Shown piece by piece: positions 1 through 11,699 of a stretch of DNA of 64,000 bases (its first letter is position 1; each line of letters opens with the position of its first letter). Source of the DNA: Vesta saturnalis (Eukaryota; Arthropoda; Insecta; Coleoptera; Lampyridae). A program made the translations under genes and the position numbers. The stretch covers positions 554,501-618,500 of the forward strand of contig JARFJB010000390.1 of the NCBI GenBank assembly GCA_036346205.1. Direction: 5' to 3'. A model generated the notes under the pieces. It saw nothing but the letters and a program-made list of their open reading frames with translations. It searched no databases and was not told the DNA's origin.

Positions 1-590
1 TTGATTATGTGATATTTCCACATTAGTTCGTATGCTTTCCTTATATCAAAACTTACGGCAATCGTATGCGTTTTGTCTAGAAAACTCTTTAGTATGTAAT
101 CTTCTAGGTATAATTCGTCCGTTGTAGAGTCGTGTCTTCGAAATCCTGTTTGATATTTTGATATCAAGCTATTTTTTTCTAGATACCACACTAACCTTTC
201 GTTTATCATCCTTTCAAACACTTTACTCAAGCAGCTGGTCTGTAGTTCACGGGATTAGTATGGTCTTTACCCGGTTTGGGTATAGGAACAATTATAGATT
301 TTTGCCATTCTGTGGGGTAGGTACCTTTACTATAGATTTCATTATATATGTCTAGTAGTTCTTGTTTTTTAGTTGTCGGGAGATTTCTAAGCATGGCATT
401 AACTACATTGTCTGGCCCTGGTGCAGTCTCTCTAGTATCTTTTAGTACCTTGTCTAATTCCCTTATACTAAACTGTGTATTGTAGTTACAATCTTCATAT
501 ATTATTATTTTACTTACCAATTTTCTGTTGATAATGATATACGTTAAGAAATACTTGTGTAATATGTTTGACACATTAAGGCTATTAAAA
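1..590 (-). pseudogene. Non-LTR retrotransposon reverse transcriptase, 5' part of RT domain, broken and cut by window edge
   Basis: On the minus strand, 227-598 encodes the start of a LINE reverse transcriptase: an ETAPGPDN segment, an EWQKSIIVPIPKPGKD stretch and NYRP. The frame then breaks. From about 242 down to 1 another frame continues the same protein with CLSKVFERMINERL, a YQTGFRRHDSTTDEL block and FDIRKAYELMWKYHI, the last being catalytic motif A. At the break NYRPAA stands where this family normally has NYRPI followed by a Ser/Thr-rich link, so a few bases were lost out of frame. The order and motifs fit Jockey-type LINEs. The YxDD motif would lie beyond the left edge. No endonuclease is seen upstream, so the copy is truncated at its 5' end near 590. 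Confidence 0.85.
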
Positions 591-599
591 TTTAACAAC

Positions 600-1490
600 C
601 TTATTAAAGCTGTATTTCAAGTTTTCGATTTATTCGTTAACTTAAAAGTAAATAGCCACATATGATACATTGATTGACTAATAAAAATCTTCTATTCGAC
701 TATTTATGGACTGAAGTTGGCCCCAGTAAGAAAGTGGGTGGTTATTGGAAAGTGTCGAAACGTCGGACGGAAACAAGTGGTTTAATGATTGGAAAGACGA
801 TAGAAAGGTGTCCTAAGAAAATATAATTAGTATTTCAATATATTTAAAACTAAGGCCCTTATCTTAATAGATTGACTTAAAATTGTTTGTATTTTTGTTT
901 TTTGTCAAGAACTGATTGGTATGGTTCGTGTTTCAGTTCCCCTCGAACATTTCTAAATATGGTAATATAGAGAACAGATTAAATTTGTTGTACCAAATAA
1001 GAAAAACTCGTTTCCCATTGAGGGGCATAGGCGTTTAAATGCAATTAGCACGCCCGCACGCTTTAGCATCATCAAAAGATCTACAACAGAAATAGGTACA
1101 ATAAAAAATCGATTCGTACATAAAGTACATTCGAATATCTAATAATAGCTATTAGGTCAGGGTTTGTCATTGGACGTGCCATCGTGCGCTTATTGTACTT
1201 AAACAATAGTAAAATAAAAAGCGAAAGTCAAAGGGATTAACCAAAAAATTTCTCTTTTGAAAAAACAATGTTAAGTAATTTCCCAAAATAGAAAAACTCG
1301 TTCCGTTAATATAACGTAAATTATATAAAAAGAGGTGACTCACTCACATCACGATCAGAAATGAATGAACATAAACAAGATTGGAATATTATTAAAAATA
1401 AATAACTTGACCCACATATTAAATTTAAAATCAAATATTAAAAATGTATAAGAAAATAGTGATGTTAATTAAATAAAGAGTTCTATTCTG
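600..1490. other. AT-rich stretch without recognised gene
   Basis: No open frame resembling a known protein is visible on either strand. A segment at 711-771 carries CTGAAG followed by CGAAACGTCG, vaguely like the 3' core of hammerhead motifs in Penelope-like elements, but the required CTGATGA box is absent. The phrase AGAAAAACTCGTT occurs twice (about 1,000 and 1,290). Confidence 0.5.
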
Positions 1491-1681
1491 TGACTTCACA
1501 CGTAGCGTAAAAATTATACAAATGAGCATGTTAGCCTTTACCTGTCGAGAGGAAAGTGTGTGGCTTTGGCTTTGCAAAGGCCGAACCTCAGGCAGTAGTA
1601 GTAGCAAAACAACAGTGTGCAATAGCAAGTGCGTGTTTTAAATGTAATTACGGTTAATAAAGCTAATTCAAATTTGTGAAA

Positions 1682-1771
1682 ATGGGTAATAAAATGTGTA
1701 AGAAAAAAGTGGATAATCCTGATAATGCGAAGACTCCTTCTGCGTTTGATAGGATATTTACGAGATTACAT
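1682..1771 (+). CDS. Candidate first coding exon (30 codons) of an unidentified host gene, N-myristoylation-type start
   Basis: The start codon at 1682 sits in good insect context (GAAAATGG, A at -3 and G at +4) and opens 30 codons ending exactly at CAT|GTAAGA, a strong splice donor in phase 0. The peptide begins MGNKMCKKK and ends AFDRIFTRLH. Gly at position 2 followed by Asn and a Cys plus Lys-rich stretch is what N-myristoylated, possibly palmitoylated, membrane-anchored proteins show. The 150 bases upstream are less AT-rich than the surroundings and could be 5' UTR. Reading past the donor reaches a stop within a few codons, consistent with an intron. No second exon was recognised; it would lie downstream on the plus strand, perhaps beyond the repeats or outside the window. 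The protein is not recognised, and a chance occurrence is possible. Confidence 0.4.
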
Positions 1772-2246
1772 GTAAGAATATTTTATTAAAGTTGTTTTGC
1801 TACTGGTCATTTAGAATATATAAAAAAAATTAGAACAGCACGACCGTTCTTGGTCATTACATTGACAATTAACATAATTATGGTTGATAGGGATATAATA
1901 GAGGCATGAAAACTCAATTACGTATATAAGCTCTAATGGTCACTTTGTTAAAGAAACCTGTATGTTTTAATGTATCTACATTAAACAATTACCTTTTACC
2001 ACAAAAAGCAGAAAATATTAACGTGAAAGCGATTTTACAAATATAGTCATGTGAGATGAATCAACAATGTAATAGAATTTAATATTGAGTCATAATTACT
2101 AATTACGTAAACTTTCTATTTTTGCATAAATTTACTGAATACGACCACTTGCAAAAAAAGCAGTTAAATAAAATAACTGAATCATCGATAAATTACCTTC
2201 ATAGCTAATTTGGGTTAAACAGTTTTAGTCTATAATCGCACGTTAG

Positions 2247-2640
2247 TAACAGAATTGAATTGAAATTTCGCTAATTGACTGTATTAATTTGGATATTCTA
2301 ATTTTCCATATTGTATCTAACGTGTAGATTTTTTTTAGTGTTGTGTACCTTTTAATGTTTATGAAAACTAAACGTTACAAGGACAAAGTGAAAATGATAT
2401 AATCGTTCAGATCCAATTTGTTGTTTACGTAGGTATTGTTTTTGCGCTTTGTTTTGAATTTATATTTAAATTGGGGACTGCCGAAAGGTGTTATTTTCAT
2501 TAATTAAGGTTTGTAAATACAATTTTTGAACATTTCTGCTTATTTCAAAAAAGATTTCTATTCGTATTTATAAACAAAATTTAAAAGTACAAATTCAGTT
2601 CGGGATTAATACAGATTTTTCAAATTTTGAAAAATATGTT
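2247..2640 (+). repeat. Background repeat part 1, copy 1
   Basis: This stretch, beginning GTAACAGAATTGAATTGAA, recurs in the same orientation at 15,828-16,195 with small differences. Together with the part at 8,232-8,410 it forms copy 1 of a longer repeat whose copy 2 is 15.8-19.15 kb. The identity of the family is unknown and no coding sequence is seen. Confidence 0.75.
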
Positions 2641-3124
2641 TGTATTACAATAGGCCAAGGTGCGGATAACTCTGAAAATATTGTACAGGGTGGCCAACTA
2701 AGAATGCGAGTTATTGTATCTGGGAAACTATCCATCCTAGAGGGTTGCGCAAAAAAAAGCTATACTAAAACGGCCAATACAAAAATGAGTTATTCTTGGG
2801 CTACAAATGTTATAATATTTAAAGTTTTGTTGGTTTCACATGTCGTCGCTAGAGGGCTTTGTTCGACATTCCGACAGAAACGGTAAATTTTCGCAAAAAT
2901 ATTAAATGTATTGGTATGACTTTGTTTCATGAATAAGTAGCTAAATAATACCTAGACAAACTCGAGAAAACCGCATCTCGATATCTTGTTCCTAACCTAA
3001 AATATCGGCCAAAGAAAACTATACGAAAATTCCTTAAATTTTAATTTTTTTTTAACTATATTTTTCTGGAATTGTTTCTGTAAGTTATGGCCCTAAAAAG
3101 GACCGATTTAAAGGAGGAAGGTTT

Positions 3125-5248
3125 TTAATGCCCCCGTAAATGCTCAAAATGCTGACCATCACGCGCTACGCATTGCTGAAGCCTCTCATGACTAGACAAA
3201 ACTGCAGCTTCAATTTCGGCTCTCGGTATGTTACGTATTGCGTTACGAATCCGGTTTTTCATATCTTCTCTAGTAGTAGGTTGAGTCCGAAACACGATGT
3301 CCTTTAAGCGCCCCCATAAATAAAAATCGGGACAAGTTAAGTCTGGCGATCACGGAGGCCATGGAAATAGACTTCCTCTTCCAATCCACCGCTGTTGAAA
3401 TACTGCATTAATATGCTCTCGCACATTAATAGCAAACTGTGCTGGGCAACCATCCAACTGCAAAAACAATTTTTGCCTTGTTTCCAGAGGCACATCTTCC
3501 AACAACAACGATAATTGGCCAAACAGTCAAGAAATACATTGCCATTTAGGAGGTTGCTAGAAAAAATATGGCCCAATAATTCTGCCTTCCAGTATGCCAC
3601 ACCATACATTTAAACTCCAACGTCCTTGGCGCTGAACTTCACGCAACCAATGGGGATTTTCTGCAGACCAATAATGCATATTGTGCAGATTGACTCTCCC
3701 GTCACTACCGAAGGTAGTGTCATCGGTCCAAAGAATTTGAAATAAAAATTCTCTATTTCCGCGTATCATGCCTAACATCCAATTGCAATAGTCTAACCTT
3801 CGATCAAAATCTTCCCTTTCAAGGCCTGATGCAAAACGACATGATATGGGTGCATTCTTAAAGTAATTAAAAAAAGTTTAAACAAATACCTATATATTTT
3901 GATGGCCATTAGAACTTACCTATGGTCTTTCAAAATATTTTGAACCGTTGTCCGTGATATGCCCAATTCAGTGGATAATGCTCTTATGCTAACATGAGGA
4001 TTTCCTTCAATATAGCCCAGTACACGGTTAATATTTTCTTGTGTTCTGTTACATTCGTTACTTCGAAATATTTGAAATTATAGCTTTCCGACAGGCTGGG
4101 ATATGAAAGATAAGTTATAAATGACTCACATTCGGGGTTTTGGATACCTTAATGCTTTGATTAATCTGTGACCAATCCTATAAGTTGTATAGACCTAAGT
4201 ACATATTTGTGATAAAAATTTAAGTGTTATTGCACAAATTTTTGCGCTTTTACATGAAATTGCTTTGGGTAAATTTTTGAGTACAAAAAATACCATGCCT
4301 ATTGGCAGATTCTAGTTAAAGATTTTATAAACCACCTGATTATTTCTGTTATATTTATTTACTGCAAGTTATTCATAACAATTGTATTATTGCTATAATC
4401 TTTTATTCAATGTGCCTTTACAACTTGGGGAATGCTTAAATTACCTGTTTACTGTATTTTATTAAAGACTATAAACCTATGTTTTAGCTTTGAAATTCTG
4501 TATATTACTTTTCCATTTTTGGATGTAAATTTAACTTGATTTCATTATCTAAACTCTAGTATTAGACTCTTTGGGTGGCTTGCTATATTGTGTGTTTAAG
4601 AGCAAAAATATTCTATGCATATCTCTGTGGTTAACGATTTGTGTAACACAATTATTTATTTAGGGAATTATCTCCCTTTTATTTTTTGGGGAATATAAAT
4701 TAAATTAGATGTATGTGTACATACAAATGCAAACTATATACTGCCATTATTTGTAATTAATATACCGCTTTTGTTTTGGGGACTTTCTGCTTTACAACTA
4801 CTTTTACTAGCGCTCAGATCCTTTCATATATTCGTTGCTTGGCTAGAAAAGTGCCAAATCATCTATTTATCTAGGGCTGGCTGATTTATTGTTCTAGCTG
4901 GCACCCTCTCTTCTCTTTAAGCTTACAGATACTATCTGCATCACTGTAGAACCCCTCCACCTCTACCGTGACCGAACTACCGGCGGTCCTATAAAGGTAT
5001 CTCCTCTGTTATGGTAAGTTTTGGGTACAAAGTTGAAGTTTGCACGTAACAGTTCTTCCAATTCTTTGCCGTTGAAACGTAGGCCGAAAACTACCATTGG
5101 CTCGTAAGCTCGCCACTAATCGGGGAAAAACTCTTACATCGCAAGGACGCCGATTTGGATATCGAGCCGCGTAAACTCTTTTAGCTACTGCGGCATTCTG
5201 AAGACATTCAAAATAAACCGCAACAGCTTCATTATTCGTAAAACGCAT
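3125..5248 (-). pseudogene. DD41D Tc1/mariner transposase, split and multiply mutated
   Basis: Would catalyse cut-and-paste transposition of element A. Reading on the minus strand: an N-terminal DUF4817-like helix-turn-helix at 5,248-5,009 (MRFTNNEAV, RRPCDVRVFPRLVASL); a gap of foreign DNA; a second helix-turn-helix at 4,080-3,920 (GISRTTVQNILKDH); then the DDE domain. Catalytic motifs are WTDDTTFGSDG (first Asp), QLDGCPAQF (second) and SPDLTCPDFYLW (third), with 41 residues between the second and third Asp. The protein ends ...GQHFEHLRGH at 3,125. Lesions: a frameshift in the linker before EDFDRRLDYCNW, a stop after IIGPYFF, at least one further frame change, and a TGA just before SPDLT. 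WTDD instead of the usual WTDE is a minor variant. Confidence 0.88.
4090..5008. other. Unassigned 0.9 kb separating two transposase pieces
   Basis: AT-rich sequence with no recognisable coding signal. Its position between the N-terminal domain and the rest of transposase A suggests it was inserted later, but no terminal repeats or target duplication were found. Confidence 0.45.
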
Positions 5249-5453
5249 TTTGAAAGCACAAAAATTGCTCAAAGTAACGTGAAAGTATTGACAACTATTC
5301 ACAATTTGAGGATTATGTATGCTTTGTTTAGGTATCTGTTTCCATTGCCTGCTTCTATTGATTGTATTTTTCGTATATATCCATAGTGAATATGCATTTA
5401 AACAAACAAAAAATAGGCCTTTCGTATAACTTTTAGCATTGCTTACTTGCCCG

Positions 5454-5587
5454 TAGTAATTTCAAAAAGGGTGATTTTATTCTGGTGTATACATTTAAAA
5501 ACATTTAGAATCGTAATTTCTAGTAATTTCAAAAAGGGTGATTTTGTTCTGGTGAATAAATTTACAAACATTTAAAATCGCAATTTC
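5454..5587 (+). repeat. 67-bp tandem duplication
   Basis: Two adjacent units begin TAGTAATTTCAAAAAGGGTG at 5,454 and 5,521 and differ at a handful of positions. They abut the right inverted repeat of element A. Confidence 0.85.
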
Positions 5588-5879
5588 TAGGTGCGGTTTT
5601 CGCGAGCTTGTTTAGGCATCATTTAGCTACTTGTTCATGAAAAAAGTCACACCAATGCATTTAATTTTTTTGCGAAAATTAACCGTTTCTGTCGTAATGT
5701 CGAACAAGCCCTCTAGCGACGACATGTGAGACTAACAAAACTTCAATTATTTTAACATTTGTAGCCCAAGAAAAGCTCTTTTCAACGCGCCCAAGTTTGT
5801 TAAAATCGGATTAGCCGGTTCGAAGATACGAGGGGGTGATTTAAGGTAACCTTTGAATACCCCCCACCACTTTATTTTT

Positions 5880-7760
5880 ATAGATACGTCAAAAAGTGCC
5901 AAACAGAAAAAGTTCAGATTATCCTCGACTTCAAAGATCGGTTATTTTCTTATTAGGTTAATATAGCAGAATTCACAGAAACATCACTTTTTTAGATTCA
6001 AGATTGCACAATACCTAAATTTGAGTTATATCGGTTTTTAAACACGATAAGTCACAATTTTTGATCCGCCATTTTGAATTTTTTAATTTTGACAAATGAT
6101 TTATTCTTAGCGATCTTAAACACCCCCAGTACCCGACTTTCAAACAAATTTATTTGTTTAGTTAATGTTTTACAAATTAACAAAGTTGCAAAATTGGTTA
6201 GCCAACAATACCCGAATTTTAGTCTTATCGGATTTTAAACACGATAATTCCCCATCCGTCATTTTGAATTTTTTAATTTTGACAAATTATTTATACTTAG
6301 CGATTTTAGAAACTATAGTTTGTAAAAATAAAGATTGTCTATTTCGGCTTAGCGCTTTATTACTCTGAAACATTGGGAATATACAGCCGTTTCTTTCTAA
6401 CGTTTGGGTTTCAATAGAACTGTACGCGACTTAAGTGAAAGCGTAAATGACCTGCTCAATGACTTAAGACCGCTCGCGAGAGGTAAACACAATGGAATTT
6501 TAATTCTATTCCAGAGTTATAAAACGTTTTGAACGATTTTTAATTTTAACTATGTTGCAAATTTTTTTTTGTGTGTGGATGCAGAGGTTTATTACTTAAT
6601 ATAATTCATTTATTTTGAAATATGCAATAACGAAATCATTAATTGGTAATTGAAAAGGAATTGATATGCATAAACCAGTTTTTATTGTTTACTAATATCT
6701 CGATCAAAGTATTCATACACATTCACAATAAGTTGTTGGCACATTTTATTAAAACAGCTTCCGGGCATCGTTATTAGGTTTCAATAAGAGCACGTTGCCT
6801 TATCACAGCAAAAGCAATGACTAATTCAAATATTATACCTAATGGGATAATTAGTAGAAAGTGATGAAACTGGTAATCAATTTCTCATTATTTAATCTAT
6901 TATAATAGGTGGCTATTTGCGTATTTAGACCCCAAAATAATACATTGCCTCAAAATCTTTTTAAAAATCTGGCCTTATCAAAAAGATAAAATTTGATAAT
7001 TTCGAAATTTAATATCTGGAAAAGTATTTGAGATACCGGAATATTGAATTCATTACCGAACTGAGTTCGTTGAAAACGTTTGGTAACTTCTGGAATAGGA
7101 TTACATTTCCATTGTCGCAAGAAAGAAACGGCTGTATATTTCCAATGTCTCAGAGTAATAAAGCGCTAAGCCGAAATAGAAAATCTTTATTTTTACAGAC
7201 TATACCAATACCTGACTTTAAAAAAAATCGGTTGATAAATTAAATAAACACGATAATCCCCCATTTCTGATCCGCTATTTTGAATTTTTTAATTTTGACA
7301 AATGATTTATTCTAAGCGATATTAAAAACCCCCTATACCCGACTTTCAAAAAAATTTTGCACACTAAAAACGGTGCGCCAAATTTTTTTGTTTAGATGTT
7401 TTACAAATTAACAAAGTTGCAAAATTGGTTAGCCAACAATACCCGAACTTTAGTCATATCGGATTTTAAACACGATAATTCCCCATTTTTGATCCGTCAT
7501 TTTGAATTTTTTAATTTTGACAAATTATTTATACTTAGCGATTTTAGAAACTTCAAATACCTGACTTTCAAAAAAATCGGTTGATAAATTAAATAAACAC
7601 GATAATCCTGCATTTCTAATCCGCTATTTTGAATTTTTTAATTTTGACAAAAAATTTAGGTATACTTAATGATATTAAAAACCCCCAATACCCGACTTTC
7701 AAAAAAATCGGCTGATAAATTAAAAAATGCACAATTTTGTACCCTACAAACGGCGCGCCA
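5880..7760. repeat. Block of reiterated and inverted motifs, MITE-like
   Basis: A motif reading ATTTTGAATTTTTTAATTTT followed by GACAAAT occurs at about 6,067, 6,262, 7,276, 7,498 and 7,625, usually followed by CCCGACTTTCAAA. The segment 6,160-6,310 is directly repeated at 7,394-7,550. An inverted pair (6,311-6,415 against 7,118-7,215, containing AGCGCTTTATTACTCTGA) frames the centre. CGGTGCGCCA / CGGCGCGCCA occurs at about 7,370 and 7,750. Short open frames here only follow the repeat. This looks like a non-autonomous element, or several copies nested in each other; the family is unknown. Confidence 0.65.
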
Positions 7761-7769
7761 CTGATTATA

Positions 7770-8231
7770 TATATTTTTTTATTTTGAAATTATATAAAAA
7801 GTATTAGTTAGTGAATTATGTAACTTTCTCAAATTTGAAGCAATGAATTTTTTTAATTTGCTAATCCCCTAAAAACACCCCGCCACTGGTTGGACTTTGC
7901 TTATTAATGAACTTGACCTAGATTTTATGGCAAAGCATTTTTGTACCTAATTTCATATCGATAGCTTTAATGGTTCAAACACACAAACAGGCACACAGAC
8001 AGACACGACATTCTTTTTTCTAAAAATTTGTTTTGTATCGATAGATAGCTTTAATGTTTCAAAAGATATCGCGCACACTCACACAATCAGACACTAGATT
8101 TTTTTTCTAAAAATGTGTTTTTCGTATTGTTTAGGCCACAAAACATCGAGAAATGTAAAAAAAGTGTTTGAAAATTTAAACCGATTACATAGCTTTCTCT
8201 TTATACGTACGTATATGAGAAAGCAATAATT
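7770..8231. other. AT-rich stretch, no gene seen
   Basis: Contains a loose CA-rich patch (7,979-8,010) and two copies of ATCGATAG plus CTTTAATG (about 7,958 and 8,038). Nothing coding is recognised. Confidence 0.4.
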
Positions 8232-8410
8232 TAAAATGATTTAAAAACCACTTTTCCTGATTATTCTATGCGATTGCACAGCACAATCTATTATCTTAAG
8301 ATTTGTAATTAACTATTCATTGTTATTTAAGGTTGGATATGTTAAATCGATAGTTAAATCGTTTTGCAACAGAACTTTACTAACCCTTTAGATTTTATTT
8401 TTTGTATTAT
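8232..8410 (+). repeat. Background repeat part 2, copy 1 (piggyBac-free allele of the motif)
   Basis: ATTATCTTAAGATTTGTAAT through GTTATTTAA and GGATATGTTAAATCG to TTTACTAACC matches the sequence on both sides of the piggyBac element at 16.4-19.0 kb. It therefore shows the same site without the insertion. Immediately to the right begins CTACAGGG, the edge of element B. Confidence 0.75.
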
Positions 8411-9660
8411 CTACAGGGTTATCACACTATACGGCAGGAATGATGTGGCCAAAATATATGATTTTGAAAAGTTTCACTTTTGGGATGTAATCACCTTGCC
8501 ATCTTATGCAAGGTGTCCAAACATTAAAACTAGTCGAATAAGAACTTTAATTGGCTATAACTTGATTAATTTAAATGGAACGCCATATTTTTTACAATAC
8601 CAGGAAATTTTAACTACCTATCGAATGGGATTAGACTGTTCTATGAATAACTTCACGTTTTTATAAAATACGCAAAATAATCAATGTTTGTACCATTTTG
8701 AAATAAAAGTTCTAATGTATCCTAGTAGCCTATGCTATTTAGAAATGTCAGATAATTTACAATTATAAGAATAATAATGAAGAATATCTTTACAAATATT
8801 TATTCAGAAATTTGTAACGTAATTTATAATCCGATAGGATATAACAGCAATAATGGTAATAAGATATCAACGATAACATAAAACAGAAGCAAACTATTTA
8901 ACCATTGTTAAGTCTATACAACAGTTGCGAGGTCACCGTTTCAAAAGCGTCCCTTATGCGTATTTTCATATCGCATTGCGTTGTCGGAGGCGCATTGTAG
9001 AGAAATTCCTTTTATGTATCCCCATAAAAAGAAATCTGGTGGAGTTAGGTCCAGTGATCTGGGAGGCCAATTTTGAAATCCATGAAAGTTGGCATTTATA
9101 AATTGCCGAACCTCGCGATAATAATGAGGCGGAGCATCAAATTGAAGGCACATGGTTGTTGTGATGCTTAAAGGGACTTGTTCTAATAATACTGGAGTTG
9201 GCGTAACGGATATCGAGAAACACCATACCATTTAAAGGGCCCAATTAAATATGGGCCTAGTATTCCACACTACTTAACGGACCACCTATTCTGATTTCTC
9301 TTGACTCTGTATTGATGCGAATTCGAATCAGAATAGTAATGGAACTTGTATCCCTTCACGAAACCATTGCTATGAAAAGGTACACTCACTAAATAACACC
9401 TTATTAAAAAAGTTTTCGTTTTCTGCCATTTTATCTAACCATTTGCATAAAGTTCTTGGCAAAATTGTATTTTATAAGGATGAAATATGTGTTTTTGAAG
9501 AATTCATGAAATACTTGCTTGTTATCATTTTCGGTTACCTGGTTTTATTTAATTTTGGGATTTTCGATAACTGAACCCTCTACTGTCAAAAATTTTCTTC
9601 ATCTTCAGTTACAGATTTTCTTGTAATAGGTTTTTTATAACTCACACTTCCACTTTCCTT
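8411..9660 (-). mobile_element. Tc1/mariner-type (DD41D-like) transposon B, degraded
   Basis: Begins with TACAGGGTTATC and holds an internal TTTAAATGGAACGCC, the same kind of TIR phrase as in elements D and F. The short open frame at 8,364-8,666 is a by-product of this TIR. A broken minus-strand transposase occupies 8,941-9,650. A matching right terminal repeat was not identified, so the upper boundary is approximate. Confidence 0.6.
8941..9650 (-). pseudogene. Tc1/mariner transposase B remnant
   Basis: Minus-strand pieces in family order: an N-terminal linker (KESGSVSYKKPITRK, about 9,650-9,600), a KHIFHPYKIQFCQELY segment (about 9,510-9,460), then 9,231-8,941 with QFDAPPHYYREVRQF (the second catalytic Asp region, with the usual DGAPPH reduced to DAPPH) and RSLDLTPPDFFLWGYIK (third Asp). 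The stretch between FHG and FQNWPP lacks about six residues that the related copies have. The first Asp region (normally WTDE) is not found. Stops occur in each segment, so it is non-functional. Confidence 0.75.
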
Positions 9661-10590
9661 AAACAAATAGTATTTGAAACATGAAAACTTATGTTATGAT
9701 AAAATTCAAATTATTTAAAAAACCTTAAGGTTTAGATATTATAAACCTTATTAAAAGATGCATTTATTTTTATTGGAGAACCCAAAATGCAATTTTGGAC
9801 ATACTGAGTATCCACCACCTGAGCTACCATTAGTTACTAATGGCGTATTAATAAAGATACAGTTTTGAAATTCCGGATTTTTATTTATTCGAGTTCGGGC
9901 GACCCAGTTAAAATATTTTCGATGTTATTGAATTTCCGGTTACACTGGAAGTCTGTCACAATTTCGTTATTTTTAATAGAACACCTTATATACTTTTTGA
10001 ATTTTGAAATCTTCGAACAATTTTATGCCGTAAGCATTCCCTATACACAGTTTTAACTGTTATTGAATTATTCCAATATTTTTCAAAAAAGATATCTTCA
10101 ATGTCAAAATTTAAACCATATAATATTACTGTCTGTAGTTGTACATTTATGGATTGCTCATAAAATTTTAGGGTAACTTTAAGTAGTATGTCCTATACCC
10201 AAGCCTTACCTAGAAAACGTGAATTGAAGAAAATCTTGTACCGTCATACCACTAATTACAATGCAAATAACAATAGTGTGCTTTGGAGTACGTTTATAAA
10301 TAAATGTGACAATTCTGTAATTTATTAAAAATGGCTCGTGCAGGTTTTACAAATGAATATTTGTTTTAAATTTATTAGTTATTTATGGCGAATGCGATAG
10401 AATAATTAATTAAACATCTAATTTTTGAAAATAGTCCACTCCAACAAGATAATGTGAGAAGATTCATCGGTAATTGTTTAAACAGAAATCCACAAGTGAA
10501 ACCAAATACAGGGCTATTTATTAATAATATAACAACGTTAATAATATAAGTCGTGATGCAGAAGGAATAAATATTTAGCTTTCTTCTCAG
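9661..10590. other. Unassigned AT-rich DNA
   Basis: No convincing coding or RNA signal; short open frames (for example 9,865-10,056) have no recognisable motif. Confidence 0.4.
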
Positions 10591-10599
10591 TATCCTGAA

Positions 10600-11690
10600 G
10601 CAGGGCAGTTTTCTGGTATTTCTGATATAGTATGCAACGGTAGTCGGGCATGTGTTAGGGTGAGAGGAGGTGTGAGTGAATACTTTAATATTGAGCAAGG
10701 AGTGCAACAAGGCTGTGTGATGTCACAGTGGTTGTTCAATGTATACATGGATAAATGTGTTAGACAAGCATGTACCGATACAAATGGTGTAATGGTTGGT
10801 GACGTAAGTGTACGACTTCTGGTGTATGCAGATGACACAGTCTTATTAAGTGACAGTGCGGATAAGCAACAATCTGCTCTGAGGAAGTTTGATACAGTCT
10901 GTGAGAGCATGGATCTGAAGGTAAACGTGAAAAAACTAAGACTGTGATGTTTAATCGGGAAGCTTGAAAGGAGAGTAGAGTATTTACCCTGCAAGATGAA
11001 ATGGTGGAGCAAGTGGACGAGTTGGTATATCTGGGTAGAATGTTTACTGCAGATGGTACAATCGAGGGCGAGATTGGACGAAGGGTCAATGCTGGTAGGA
11101 AAATGATTGGAAGTATGTGGACGATAATGAGAAACGAAAGTATGAGCATAGCTACGAAACGAGCAATCTATAATGGCGTGTTTGTCCCATCAGTATTGTA
11201 TGGAAGTGGGACGTAGGTATGTCAAAAAAAGAATAAAGGAAAAATAAATGCTGTGGGTATTAGATTCCTGAGAAGCGCATATGGTAAAACGAGAAGGGAC
11301 AAGATAAAGAATGTATGCATAATGAAGGAGTGTGGCGAGGAAAAGACGATGAGTACATTACGTTGGTTTGGTCACATTGAGAGAATGAACAACGCAAGAT
11401 TAACGAACCAAATATATGTAGGTGCGGTTAGAGGTAAGGCCGTACCTGGTAGGCCGCATAAAACTTGGCTAAATGTAGTAGAATGTATGATAAAGGAAAG
11501 AAAGATAAGGAGTTTTAAATAAAAGGGCATGTTAGAGACAATGTATGAATCTTGAGGACGCTAAGGAGGTATGCGGCGATAGGAAAGCATGGAGAAAGAT
11601 TGTGAATGAAAAATAAATAAAAGGCAGGGATTGTTTTGCCTATCCCGCAAGGGAATGGTGTGAAGGTTAGTTAAGTTAAGTAAAGATCTT
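10600..11690 (+). pseudogene. Non-LTR retrotransposon, C-terminal half of reverse transcriptase plus 3' end
   Basis: Plus-strand RT in three frames. 10,620-10,947 has SRACVRVRGG, QGVQQGCVMSQWLFNVYMD and the catalytic LLVYADDTVLL. 11,001-11,216 has VDELVYLGRMFTADGTIEGE and ends YGSGT then stop where the family normally continues through Trp. 11,253-11,522 has LRWFGHIERMNNARL and GKAVPGRPHKTW. A final LEDAKEV...AWRKIVNEK peptide is readable at 11,548-11,616. The 3' end shows TTAAGTTAAG-type reiteration near 11,670. The N-terminal RT and any endonuclease are missing, as expected of a 5'-truncated LINE. RTE/BovB-like affiliation is possible but not settled. At least two frameshifts and one stop. 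Confidence 0.85.
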
Positions 11691-11699
11691 TCAAAATCC

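Larger units (their letters stand above)
2691..5778 (-). mobile_element. Tc1/mariner-type (DD41D) transposon A, degraded, with about 190-bp inverted repeats
   Basis: Inverted repeats of about 192 bp lie at 2,787-2,978 and 5,587-5,778; both contain a CTAGAGGG / CCCTCTAG core and are strongly similar. The left side continues outward to TACAGGGTGGCC near 2,691, a typical outer end of such elements; the corresponding right outer end is not found, so that side is truncated or overwritten by the next repeat block. A broken minus-strand transposase lies inside. Between its N-terminal piece (5,009-5,248) and its second helix-turn-helix (about 3,920-4,080) is some 0.9 kb of unrelated DNA, probably a later insertion. 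Confidence 0.8.

Noticed and set aside
711..771. Hammerhead ribozyme on the plus strand
   Set aside because: CGAAACGTCGG is present but the required CTGATGA box is CTGAAGTT, and helix II cannot be drawn convincingly.
8364..8666. 100-codon plus-strand open frame as a host gene
   Set aside because: It overlaps the background repeat and the TIR-type sequence of element B (TACAGGGTTATC, TTTAAATGGAACGCC); no protein motif.
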